Source of the DNA: a virus
Reading direction: 5' to 3' (one strand)
Length of the DNA: 20,977 nt
Virus record (IMG/VR): IMGVR_UViG_3300032086_002109
Coordinates: 1 to 20,977 of that record
Below are positions 11,247 to 19,101 of this stretch, piece after piece. Positions within the stretch are counted from its first letter, which is position 1, and each line of letters begins with the position of its first letter. The notes beneath the pieces are model-generated. The model was not told the DNA's origin, did not search any database, and saw only the letters and a program-made list of their open reading frames with translations. The position numbers were made by a program, and so were the translations under genes.

Positions 11247-11620
11247 TTCTTTCTCATAATATCAGCACCTTTAAGACCATAAATGGCACTAACTATTCCT
11301 ATGAATATTGCTTGATACCAATAGGGTAAGTTCTTAAAGTATTCAAAAAACAAATCTAATCTATTACGAATCTCAGGATCGTCAGTGAAGATAGAATACA
11401 CCAGTACAAGAATAGGCAAAGATACGAGAACAAGGACAAATTCGTCCTTGTAACCTTGATCATTACTCTCAATAACTTTCGCTTTATATTCAATTTCACC
11501 TCTTGCCATTTTTTCGGCATGAACTGCCTGTGCGTCTGACATCAAACGCTTTGTTTTTTGTTTATTCTGATATATATGAGAGGCTGTTTTAACGCCCATA
11601 CTTAATAAATTCAACCACAT
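11243..11620 (-). CDS. Probable holin-like membrane protein (125 aa)
   Basis: A 125-residue protein with a soluble, helical N-terminal half (residues 1-58; GVKTASHIYQNKQKTKRLMS), then two transmembrane helices: about 60-80 (DEFVLVLVSLPILVLVYSIF) and about 97-119 (NLPYWYQAIFIGIVSAIYGL). The pattern VLVSLP.L.LVYSIF...YW..AI..I.AIYG.K resembles the GTA/3TM holin type, from memory. Holins permeabilise the inner membrane to time lysis. The neighbouring lysozyme-like and spanin-like genes support this. A simple structural membrane protein is the alternative. Confidence 0.6.
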   Translation of the reverse strand: MWLNLLSMGVKTASHIYQNKQKTKRLMSDAQAVHAEKMARGEIEYKAKVIESNDQGYKDEFVLVLVSLPILVLVYSIFTDDPEIRNRLDLFFEYFKNLPYWYQAIFIGIVSAIYGLKGADIMRKK

Positions 11621-11621
11621 A

Positions 11622-11720
11622 TCATTTTTTCTTTACATTGTAAAACTTTCCTGTTCGATTACCTCGAACAAGAATATGTTTTCGTTTACTGTATTTTTTG
11701 TTCCACGCATACACATGCAT
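11622..11720 (-). CDS. Possible tiny basic protein (32 aa)
   Basis: A 32-codon open frame, MHVYAWNKKYSKRKHILVRG then NRTGKFYNVKKK, fits exactly between the lysozyme-like gene and the holin-like gene start (1 nt gap). It is extremely basic. A Shine-Dalgarno is weak (TTGGGG at modest distance). The exact fit between neighbours favours a real gene, but chance cannot be excluded. Confidence 0.4.
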   Translation of the reverse strand: MHVYAWNKKYSKRKHILVRGNRTGKFYNVKKK

Positions 11721-11737
11721 TTTAGAACCCCAATGCT

Positions 11738-12184
11738 CTAAGAAGCTGTAGAACCAGTTGGATAACCTTCCCATGCTTTATACATTCCTTCCACTATCAG
11801 CTCATCATCATATGGCTGTTGACCATTTTCCATTTGGATAATTGATTTAACAAGTGGTAAGTAATGTTCAATACTATTGTCTAATTTATCCAAAGGTTTG
11901 ACATTCATACGTTTACATACAAAATCTATGTAAGCATTTGTATCATTTTCAGAGGGTGGAGCCCATCTGCTAATGATTTCATCTACTGTTGTTTTTTTAT
12001 GCGTAAATCTATACGTTAAAAGTATTTTCATTAAAGCTCTAATACCCATTACAGCTTCACCAAAAACACAAAAAACTGGATCAGATTGTTCATCTGCCAG
12101 TCCATCCCAGTCAGTACCAAGTTTGATATTGCCTGGATTTTTATTTCTTATACCTCTAGGTAATTTTTCTATTCCATCTGCCAT
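11738..12184 (-). CDS. Lysozyme-like / virion murein-type protein (148 aa)
   Basis: A 148-residue protein beginning near RGIRNKNPGNIKLGTDWDGL (residues 10-29), followed by DPVFCVFGEAVMGIRALMKIL (approx.), ISRWAPPSENDTNAYIDFV (71-89) and a C-terminal ENGQQPYDDELI. The RGIRN-NPGNI ... WAPP.END..AYI order is shared by a phage family annotated as structural protein or muramidase-like transglycosylase; the catalytic residue is not certain from sequence alone. Probably cuts peptidoglycan at entry or lysis. It starts inside the phosphoesterase gene (29-nt overlap). Confidence 0.65.
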   Translation of the reverse strand: MADGIEKLPRGIRNKNPGNIKLGTDWDGLADEQSDPVFCVFGEAVMGIRALMKILLTYRFTHKKTTVDEIISRWAPPSENDTNAYIDFVCKRMNVKPLDKLDNSIEHYLPLVKSIIQMENGQQPYDDELIVEGMYKAWEGYPTGSTAS

Positions 12185-12860
12185 TGTTTTTTAAAACCAT
12201 TGGGATTAACTTTGGTAATCCATCAATGATAACTCCTGTTCCTATTACTGGTCTAGACTTTTGTAATTTATTATATTCAAAAGCTAAACTTTTCATGTTA
12301 ATTAAACACCCAACTTGCATTCCCCAAAGTAGTTCATTTGGATTACTCCAATAATCTATTTTGAATGAGGTATGATAATGTCCTTGAACTGTGCACATAC
12401 CATACTGTTGAGCAACTTTTAAAACGTCCTTATATTTACCATGGCAGAAGTAAATATTTTGTCCATTAGATGCTTTTAATATTAGATCTTCGTGCCATGT
12501 CCAACCTTTACCTACACCAAGCATCTTATTATAAGATTTAAAAACTTCGTGAGGTAAACCATATCTTGTTGCTTTTCTAAAAACTAAACTACCATGGTTA
12601 CTATCCATGACATATTGTTTAGGAAAAAGCTTTTCTAAATTTTTAAAAAACTTTCTCGCAACTTGTAGTTCATGACTTGCAGAGTATAATCCAGGATGTG
12701 AATCATGGAATGATATACTGTGCCAATCCATTTCATCACCTATATTAACTACTGTATCTGGTTTGTATTTAGCTTTTATAGCAGCTAAAAAATCCAGAGT
12801 GTCAATATGATGATAAGGAGCATGTTGATCACTTATTACTAATATTGATTTGCTCAGCAT
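12156..12860 (-). CDS. Calcineurin-like metallophosphoesterase
   Basis: A 234-residue protein with all five metal-binding blocks: D11-Q-H13, G41-D42-E-M-D45, S87-N88-H89-G90 (the usual GNHE/D position), C139-H140-G141, and G160-H161-Y-H163. These bind two metal ions in calcineurin-type phosphoesterases, which act on nucleotides, nucleic acids, phosphoproteins or phospholipids. The start at 12860 is an ATG with no tight overlap upstream. The gene sits beside the lysozyme-like and lysis-like genes in the late operon, so its substrate could be virion-related, a nucleotide signal, or a phosphate source. Which is not decidable here. Confidence 0.9.
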   Translation of the reverse strand: MLSKSILVISDQHAPYHHIDTLDFLAAIKAKYKPDTVVNIGDEMDWHSISFHDSHPGLYSASHELQVARKFFKNLEKLFPKQYVMDSNHGSLVFRKATRYGLPHEVFKSYNKMLGVGKGWTWHEDLILKASNGQNIYFCHGKYKDVLKVAQQYGMCTVQGHYHTSFKIDYWSNPNELLWGMQVGCLINMKSLAFEYNKLQKSRPVIGTGVIIDGLPKLIPMVLKNNGRWNRKIT

Positions 12861-12911
12861 TTAAACTTTATATAGATTTCTAATAAATCTGTCTACCAAA
12901 TAGGTACAACT

Positions 12912-13145
12912 TTAAACTGGTTTTTCTGGTGGAATAATAACTTCTTCTTCTATACAAACAAACTTCATATATATATGAAATTCATTTATATCGCTTTTAC
13001 CTATTTCTTTAGTTTTATTTAATGATTCTTCATAACCTGCATTTAAACAATTATATATATCATTATAATACATATCCATTTTATGAGGTGTTGTACATTC
13101 TCCAGCAATTAGAGAACATATAATCATATATAAACTAAATTTCAT
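12912..13145 (-). CDS. Small exported cysteine-containing protein (77 aa)
   Basis: A 77-residue protein with a probable signal peptide (MKFSLYMIICSLIAGEC), then a Tyr/Asn/Cys-containing mature part (YYNDIYNCLNAGYEESLNKT; FHIYMKFVCIEEEVI) with three Cys (17, 33, 64). It is not a lipoprotein: the residues before Cys17 do not form a lipobox. It shares one base with the preceding stop (TAATG). A periplasmic protein of the lysis or virion module; family unknown. Confidence 0.6.
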   Translation of the reverse strand: MKFSLYMIICSLIAGECTTPHKMDMYYNDIYNCLNAGYEESLNKTKEIGKSDINEFHIYMKFVCIEEEVIIPPEKPV

Positions 13146-13348
13146 TAACCAATTAAATTAGTAACTAATACTAACACTTGTGCACCAACCCCTAATCCAA
13201 TAGCTACTAAAACATATTGTATTCTATCAATATCTTTTTGCATATGTGCTAGGTGGTTATTTTCTATAGTATCAATTCTTTGATTAATAAGATCAATAGC
13301 ACCATGTATTTTAAGAATTTCTTCTCTATTTTCTGTGTTTCTACTCAT
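13145..13348 (-). CDS. XhlA-like membrane protein (67 aa)
   Basis: A 67-residue protein: a coiled-coil N-terminal two-thirds (ILKIHGAIDLINQRIDTIEN, NHLAHMQKDIDRIQ) followed by one transmembrane helix (about 46-65, VLVAIGLGVGAQVLVLVTNL). This matches the hemolysin/XhlA type of accessory lysis protein. It starts one base after the 1069-aa gene, so is translated with it. A structural membrane adaptor is possible. Confidence 0.6.
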   Translation of the reverse strand: MSRNTENREEILKIHGAIDLINQRIDTIENNHLAHMQKDIDRIQYVLVAIGLGVGAQVLVLVTNLIG

Positions 13349-13349
13349 A

Positions 13350-16300
13350 TTAAAATAATGTTTCGTAAGGAGACCTTACTAACCCTTTCGTTTTATATTG
13401 CGTATAACGTGGTCCTTGGTATCTAGGATGACCACTTTGTCCTAATACAAAATCAACTGCTACATCAGAAGCAAGATCTAGACTTAATCCATCTCTTTGT
13501 AATCCTTCTGAAATATCTCTTGATGCTGATTGTAGCCAAATTGGCAAGAATCTCATACCAACATGACCACCTATTTTTAAACCTTTCTCAATAGCTTCAT
13601 CATCTTTTTTAGTGATGTTTGGACTCCATTTAGTAGTCAAGTATTGTTTATTAGTTAATACTTCTATTGTTGTTCTTGGTAAAGACCCAATCTTTTTAAG
13701 ACCTGTAGATTGTGGATCTGTTATCCAATGAAAAGGTTCCATTAACTGTTTAGAGAAAGTTAGTACTTGTCCATTCCCTAAGTTAATTCTTGTAGGATCT
13801 GTATTCTCTAAAAGAGATTGTCCACTAAATGCATAGTTTAGTGCAGTTCCTGCAGCAGCATATATTAAAGCTGCTCTTAAAAAATAATATTGATATAGTC
13901 TACGTAGGTTTGGATCTTTCTCAAACGCAGGTAATGACTTAGCAATAATTCTTACATTAGATATAGTCCAATCAGGTGCAAACATAAGTAGCTGCATGTA
14001 TCCTCTTGAACCAGGATTAAATGTAGTTTGCATCATGCTCTTTAACCAAGGTGTTTGTATAGAGTTAGCAACTTTAGCCCAGTTTTGACCACCAAAAGCA
14101 TCATTAGAAAACTGAGCTGCAGCTTGAGCTTTTCTATATATAGCTGATTTACTGTCGCCTGGCTGTACAGTTTTATCTAATGCTTGTAAGAATGTTGTTA
14201 GTTTAGCATGAGTAAATACTCTATCCCATGTAATTTTATCAAACCATCTAAATACTTTTTCTATTTTTTCAGAAGGTGAAATACCAAAATGTCTTTTCCA
14301 CATTTGGTCTATATTTGTTTTTTGTAATCCTCTAAGGTTATAGTAAAATATATCAAAACCTACATCTTCAGGTGTACTAATTTGTAGTCCAGATCCTTTA
14401 GCAAATTGTATTACATCTCTAAAACCATTTTGTTGTAATTGGTTTACAGCATGTGGAAAATCTTCTATGTATTTTGCAGGATTATCTATAAGTTCTTGTA
14501 ATTCTTTTTTAGAATTAGGTTTAATTATTTTACCTACTGTTCTCATTTTATGACCAGCAAAAATCATACTTTCTACTAATGCACCAGCATGAAAAAAAGA
14601 AAAACCAACAGCTAATCTTTTCATCATAAGGTTAGTAGTAAATATAGCACCTAATAAAGCATTTTCATCTTTAGCATCAAAAACCATTTTTAATGATTTT
14701 TCCATACCCTTATGAATATAGGGTGTGCCTAATTTAGAATCTTCAAAATAAGGATGTTTAAATTGAGTGTAGTTTTCATCTAATGGTGTAAGCTTTGCAC
14801 TTCTAACAAGTAAAGGTTTACCACCAATATTAGATCTTTCTAGATTAGTTATTAATGCTCTAGTAGCCATAGCTTTACCAGCAGCATGAGTGTATATTTT
14901 AATTAGTTCTACTGGATCATCATATCCAGGTTTAATTTTATATCTTTTTTGTAGACCTGCATTTATATCACCAAATACACCACGTTTAGAAAACTGAAAC
15001 TTACCTGATGGTCCAGTTACAGGAGCAGTATCAAAATCTTTTACAAATTTAAAAGGTTGTTGTTGTGGATTATAATGATCCCATAATAAAGGTAGATAGT
15101 TAGATCTTTTATTATTAAATAAAGCACTACCTTCTTTACCAAAAATTTGTTCAAATTCATTAAATGATTTTTCTATTACTTTAGCAGCGTTTTGTTCTAC
15201 ATCTGATAGTTCAGATAATGCTATAGGTTTAACTTTAGGATCATAAAGAAATGTTTTTCTATCTACTTTAGCTTTAGTAAGATGATAAAAAATTTTACGT
15301 CTAGAGTCTATAGCATCTGGAACCATCATCTTAACTTTATTAGCTAGTTCATAACCTGCTGAGTTTAATTTAACTTGACTCATAGTCATAGTATCTAAAC
15401 CAGCTTCACCAGCTAATGCTGCTTCATTAAATTCTTTAGAAGTATTTTTAAATGTTTTGCCTAACAGTTTTGCTGCAGCATAAACACCAACACCAGCAGC
15501 AGCTCCTTTAGCAGTCGCTAATAATTTCTCATCATCTGCTGTAAGAAATTGTGCTGTACCACCTATAGCTGCTAATGATCCTGCAATTTTAAGAGAGTTA
15601 GCTAAAGCCATATCTTTAGCGTTTTCATTAACAGATCTAATAGCAGCAGTTATATCTGCTTTCATTACTTCAAACTTTTGTGGATCTGCTATTTCTTTTG
15701 TAGATGTTTTAATTTCGTTTATAATATCATCAACACTACGATATATACCTTGTTCATTTGTTTCTAATATTCTTTCAGGTTTAACCTTATACTTTTCGTA
15801 TATTTTATTTTGTATATTATGAATATTAGTTTTAGGTAAGTTAGTTACTTTTTGTAATAAATGACTTGTTCCTGCAAAGCCTACAGATATTAATGCACCT
15901 GCAGAAGCTCCAATAGTAGTTTCTATTGTAGTTCTTTTAGGATCTAATGTTCTATCTTCAGATAGTTGCCATACAGATGAAAATGTAAGTGGTGTAGCAA
16001 GAGTAGCAAAAGCACCTACTTTAATATCAGACATTGCTTTAGCTTTTGATTTAGATACTTTAGATAGAGTGAGTACTTTTTGATTTCTTAGTTTAACAGC
16101 ATTAACAACACCTCTACCTAACTTGTGCCAACCAAGTGGCATAAATAATAAGTAAGGATCTGCCATAAGCATATTAACTAGCTCTGCACCAAATAGACCT
16201 GGATTGGATTTAACCATATTACCAACCTCTTTCATGTCTATAGTTTGTGGTCCATCTTCTAATAGATAGCCAAACCTTTGAAGTTTACGTTCAGCTTCTT

Positions 16301-16559
16301 TATAAATTTTAGAACCTTGTTCTTGTGGATTATTACGTAAATACTCAAGAGCTTCTTGAGCTTGTTTCTTTTTAGTATTACCTGTAATCCATTGATAGAA
16401 TGATGCTGGTAAAGATTCTTCCAGCATAAGGTCATAGGGATTTCTTAAAGATTGAAAAAAACCAGGTGTTTTATCTTTTATAGGTTCTTGTAAACCATCT
16501 GGTATTTGTCTAATGGGATCTCTAAGTTTTGGTTCGTTAAGATCAAAATCATTAGCCAT
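13350..16559 (-). CDS. Giant internal virion / ejection-type protein (1069 aa)
   Basis: A 1069-residue protein, by far the largest here. Early residues are soluble and charged. Several Gly/Ala-rich apolar stretches then occur, for example VGAFATLATPLTFSSVWQLS (about 185), TTIGASAGALISVGFAGTSH (about 212), SLKIAGSLAAIGGTAQFL (about 320), a strongly apolar MMKRLAVGFSFFHAGALVES (about 650), and ALIYAAAGTALNYAFSGQSL (late). Such segments fit proteins that are ejected and form a membrane-spanning channel during DNA entry, as in podoviral internal core proteins. I cannot name the family. It lies between a basic protein and XhlA-like/lysis genes. Confidence 0.65.
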   Translation of the reverse strand: MANDFDLNEPKLRDPIRQIPDGLQEPIKDKTPGFFQSLRNPYDLMLEESLPASFYQWITGNTKKKQAQEALEYLRNNPQEQGSKIYKEAERKLQRFGYLLEDGPQTIDMKEVGNMVKSNPGLFGAELVNMLMADPYLLFMPLGWHKLGRGVVNAVKLRNQKVLTLSKVSKSKAKAMSDIKVGAFATLATPLTFSSVWQLSEDRTLDPKRTTIETTIGASAGALISVGFAGTSHLLQKVTNLPKTNIHNIQNKIYEKYKVKPERILETNEQGIYRSVDDIINEIKTSTKEIADPQKFEVMKADITAAIRSVNENAKDMALANSLKIAGSLAAIGGTAQFLTADDEKLLATAKGAAAGVGVYAAAKLLGKTFKNTSKEFNEAALAGEAGLDTMTMSQVKLNSAGYELANKVKMMVPDAIDSRRKIFYHLTKAKVDRKTFLYDPKVKPIALSELSDVEQNAAKVIEKSFNEFEQIFGKEGSALFNNKRSNYLPLLWDHYNPQQQPFKFVKDFDTAPVTGPSGKFQFSKRGVFGDINAGLQKRYKIKPGYDDPVELIKIYTHAAGKAMATRALITNLERSNIGGKPLLVRSAKLTPLDENYTQFKHPYFEDSKLGTPYIHKGMEKSLKMVFDAKDENALLGAIFTTNLMMKRLAVGFSFFHAGALVESMIFAGHKMRTVGKIIKPNSKKELQELIDNPAKYIEDFPHAVNQLQQNGFRDVIQFAKGSGLQISTPEDVGFDIFYYNLRGLQKTNIDQMWKRHFGISPSEKIEKVFRWFDKITWDRVFTHAKLTTFLQALDKTVQPGDSKSAIYRKAQAAAQFSNDAFGGQNWAKVANSIQTPWLKSMMQTTFNPGSRGYMQLLMFAPDWTISNVRIIAKSLPAFEKDPNLRRLYQYYFLRAALIYAAAGTALNYAFSGQSLLENTDPTRINLGNGQVLTFSKQLMEPFHWITDPQSTGLKKIGSLPRTTIEVLTNKQYLTTKWSPNITKKDDEAIEKGLKIGGHVGMRFLPIWLQSASRDISEGLQRDGLSLDLASDVAVDFVLGQSGHPRYQGPRYTQYKTKGLVRSPYETLF

Positions 16560-17162
16560 TTATCTTTTCTTTTTTTTATATATATTAAATTTAGGTGTTT
16601 CTGTGTATGTTTTATAAGTTCTACCTTGCATAGCACTTACTTCTCTTACATCTAATCCCATTGTTTTTAATGAATCATTATCAAATGTAGATTTTTTTAC
16701 TTTAGATGATTTCATAAACATTGGATCTGACTTACTTCTATTAGTAAGTTTTTCCATGCTTTTTTTAAATACATTTGCAGATTTAACATTAGCTGCTCTA
16801 TATGCTTTCATAGCACCTTTAGATTTAGCTTTAAATACTGCTATTTTAGGTACTTTTTTAGTTTGTCTAATAGTTCTTAAACCAGTAGCTGTTTTAGCTC
16901 TAGATCTTTTAAGACCTTTAGATAATGAACTAAAGAATTTTTTATTAGCTGTTCTTATTGCTAAACTTTCAGCAGCTAAATCACCTATAGCTCTAGATGA
17001 CATACCCATATATTCAGGTACATCTCCAAGTATAGCTCTTTGTGATTCTTTAACTTTTTCAGCATCTAATACTTTAACAAAACTACCAGGAGATTTTTGT
17101 GCTGGTAATTTTTTAATACCTTTAAACTTGGGACTTTTTCTAATAATAAATTTTTTAATCAT
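16560..17162 (-). CDS. Highly basic virion-module protein (200 aa)
   Basis: A 200-residue protein extremely rich in Lys, Arg, Ser and Ala throughout (FIIRKSPKFKGIKKLPAQKS at the start, LSKGLKRSRAKTATGLRTIR in the middle, FNIYKKKKR at the end), with few apolar clusters. It is likely to bind DNA or the neighbouring acidic virion proteins in the head. Its stop lies next to the 1069-aa gene start. Not assignable to a family; a DNA-condensing or core protein is inference. Confidence 0.55.
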   Translation of the reverse strand: MIKKFIIRKSPKFKGIKKLPAQKSPGSFVKVLDAEKVKESQRAILGDVPEYMGMSSRAIGDLAAESLAIRTANKKFFSSLSKGLKRSRAKTATGLRTIRQTKKVPKIAVFKAKSKGAMKAYRAANVKSANVFKKSMEKLTNRSKSDPMFMKSSKVKKSTFDNDSLKTMGLDVREVSAMQGRTYKTYTETPKFNIYKKKKR

Positions 17163-17170
17163 TTTATTTC

Positions 17171-18268
17171 CTATTCAAAATATTCAGGGAATCTAGCTCT
17201 AAGTATTCTTTCAGCTCTTTGCTTTGATACCTTCTGTAATTGTGGGTTAGATGCTAATAACATAGCAAAAATTTGTGAGTCATCATTAGATAATACATTG
17301 CCATCTGATGTAGGTATTACAACTTCAGGTCCTGCTTCTCCAACAACATAAGGCTTACCTTGTTGTACTGGACCACCATGTTCTCTATTTCCAGCTATAG
17401 GTTTAGCTTCTAATGTGTAATCTATTAATTGTATATTACCAATTTTTAATCCACCTTTTCTATCTATTTCATTATTATTAATCATTTCATTAACAATTTC
17501 TTTATACAATCTATCACCAACTTTTATTTTTTTACCAGATTTTTGAGCTTCTTTAATTCTAGCATTTACTTTTTCCTGAACTTTCATTGCTATATCTTCA
17601 ACAGCTTGTTCATACATTTCACTTTGATTACCAGGTAATGCTTTTCTTAAAGCAGGAGCTGATATATTTAAAGTGCTAAGAACATTTTTAATTTTATTCA
17701 TTTGTCCTTCAGTAACTTCAATTACACTTGATTTATCTGCAAGTTTCTTTTTAAAAGTTTCTGATATTCCAGCTGCTTGAACAAAATTATCTAATAATTT
17801 TTCATCAATTCTTTTACCTTGTGCAGATGATTGCATAATAGCTAGTCCTAATGTAAATGCAGGATTAGCCATAAGACCATCGAATCCACCTTTGTCTTTA
17901 TAATTAGATTTAATTTCATCTAATGTCATTCCAAAAAATCTTTTAGATTGTTCTTCGTTAATACCTAATTTACTTTCACCTTCATTTTTTAAAGGGAATC
18001 CTGGTCTATCACTATTCATTGCTGCTGAAACATTTGCAGGATCAGACATAGCTACACTTTTAGGAATAGGAAAATTAGTAGTATTTCTACCAATTGTTCT
18101 ACCAGAATAACCATAATTTCTAGGATCTAATATATTAGATGATTGAGTATTAGGTACTCCACCTGCAGTATCTAATCTACTTCCATATTGTGAATTTCTA
18201 GCTACATCTTCTATAGGTTGACCTATATTATCATTTTTCCAATCTTGCCAAATGTCTAACAATCCCAT
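17171..18268 (-). CDS. Virion protein with tape-measure-type GGP...GExGPE motif (365 aa)
   Basis: A 365-residue protein. It opens as a short soluble helix (MGLLDIWQDWKND), passes through a Asn/Ser/Pro-rich low-complexity section, a long helical middle (about 110-280) and ends with HGGPVQQGKPYVVGEAGPEV (about 296-315) followed by VIPTSDG. The GGP..xGxPYxVGExGPExxxP motif is widespread at the C-terminal end of tape measure and other tail/virion proteins. It stands in the ejection cassette, so an internal tail-core role is likely. Its stop shares a neighbour junction with the following basic gene (8-nt gap). The preceding gene ends exactly at its start. Confidence 0.65.
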   Translation of the reverse strand: MGLLDIWQDWKNDNIGQPIEDVARNSQYGSRLDTAGGVPNTQSSNILDPRNYGYSGRTIGRNTTNFPIPKSVAMSDPANVSAAMNSDRPGFPLKNEGESKLGINEEQSKRFFGMTLDEIKSNYKDKGGFDGLMANPAFTLGLAIMQSSAQGKRIDEKLLDNFVQAAGISETFKKKLADKSSVIEVTEGQMNKIKNVLSTLNISAPALRKALPGNQSEMYEQAVEDIAMKVQEKVNARIKEAQKSGKKIKVGDRLYKEIVNEMINNNEIDRKGGLKIGNIQLIDYTLEAKPIAGNREHGGPVQQGKPYVVGEAGPEVVIPTSDGNVLSNDDSQIFAMLLASNPQLQKVSKQRAERILRARFPEYFE

Positions 18269-18996
18269 TATAATATTCCTTTATTTATGCTGTTATCTTT
18301 TAGAAAGTTAAAAAATGGACTTTCATTAACAGCTATTTGTCCTATTCCAGTTGCTGTACCTAGAATAGATTTTTGTTTTGCTCTTGCATCTGCAAAAAGC
18401 GAATTAGTACTAAAAGGATCCCATCCTGATGTAGTACCTAAATTTTTATACCATGCTGCAGCAACAGATGGTTGTTGTGTATTACCTTGAATAATAGAAG
18501 GTGCAGAAGCAATAGCTTCACTTATGTTAAAGTTATTTCCATCTCCACGTTCAATAGCTTCATTTACTTTATCTAAAGTAATTTCACCACCACCAAGTAA
18601 ACCTTCAAATGGATTTTGTATACTATAACCCATTGCAGTAGCATTTTTATATGCACCATAAAGACTACCAGCACCAGGAATTAAAAAACTTAAACCCATA
18701 GCAATAGCTCTATTTTTGGGATCAGTCATAGGACTAATCTCATATTGAGCTTTTTGTCTTTGTGCTTTTAATGCTTTATAAGCATCTGGATTATCTCTTT
18801 CTAAATTATAATCTTTTGGTAAATTTTGATATTGTACTGTAGGATCTCTACCACGATCATTAGAAGGTGATGAACTTGGTGCTGATGGAGCTGAATATTG
18901 ACCTCCACCTCCATAAGATTCTCTACCTCCTCCAGATGATGATGAACTTGATGATCCACCAAAATCAGATTGTGAAGCGTCTCTCCCACCTGCCAT
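18268..18996 (-). CDS. Ser/Gly-rich virion protein (242 aa)
   Basis: A 242-residue protein with a repetitive Ser/Gly N-terminal arm (GGSSSSSSSGGGRESYGGGG, residues about 13-32), a Pro/Ser stretch (APSAPSSSPS), then a mixed domain with a Gly/Ala-rich segment (AIAMGLSFLIPGAGSLYGAY, about 97-116). A low-complexity arm plus apolar segment is common in ejected podoviral proteins. The base sequence of the arm is tandem GAT/TCC-like triplets, an expansion-prone tract. It is preceded by a 31-aa membrane peptide gene and ends where the next gene starts. Confidence 0.6.
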   Translation of the reverse strand: MAGGRDASQSDFGGSSSSSSSGGGRESYGGGGQYSAPSAPSSSPSNDRGRDPTVQYQNLPKDYNLERDNPDAYKALKAQRQKAQYEISPMTDPKNRAIAMGLSFLIPGAGSLYGAYKNATAMGYSIQNPFEGLLGGGEITLDKVNEAIERGDGNNFNISEAIASAPSIIQGNTQQPSVAAAWYKNLGTTSGWDPFSTNSLFADARAKQKSILGTATGIGQIAVNESPFFNFLKDNSINKGIL

Positions 18997-19005
18997 AAAT
19001 AATCC

Positions 19006-19101
19006 TTATAATATTGCTAAAACAATAATGATAACAGCTATTACTGCACAAGTTGTTTTATGTTCTTTTACTATATGTGGTATATGTTCTTTAAGTTTCA
19101 T
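19006..19101 (-). CDS. Tiny single-pass membrane protein (31 aa)
   Basis: Minus strand: MKLKEHIPHIVKEHKTTCAV followed by IAVIIIVLAIL, a 31-codon frame ending TAA at 19006. It starts with TAATG overlap of the stop of the 251-aa gene and ends just before the AAGGA ribosome site of the next gene. The tight junction on both sides and one clear hydrophobic helix make it more than a chance frame. Role unknown; a small virion or membrane peptide. Confidence 0.55.
   Translation of the reverse strand: MKLKEHIPHIVKEHKTTCAVIAVIIIVLAIL

Noticed and set aside
16756-17196. A 146-codon plus-strand frame opposite the basic gene.
   Set aside because: Apolar composition is the mirror image of the Lys/Arg-rich minus-strand gene, with no ribosome site.
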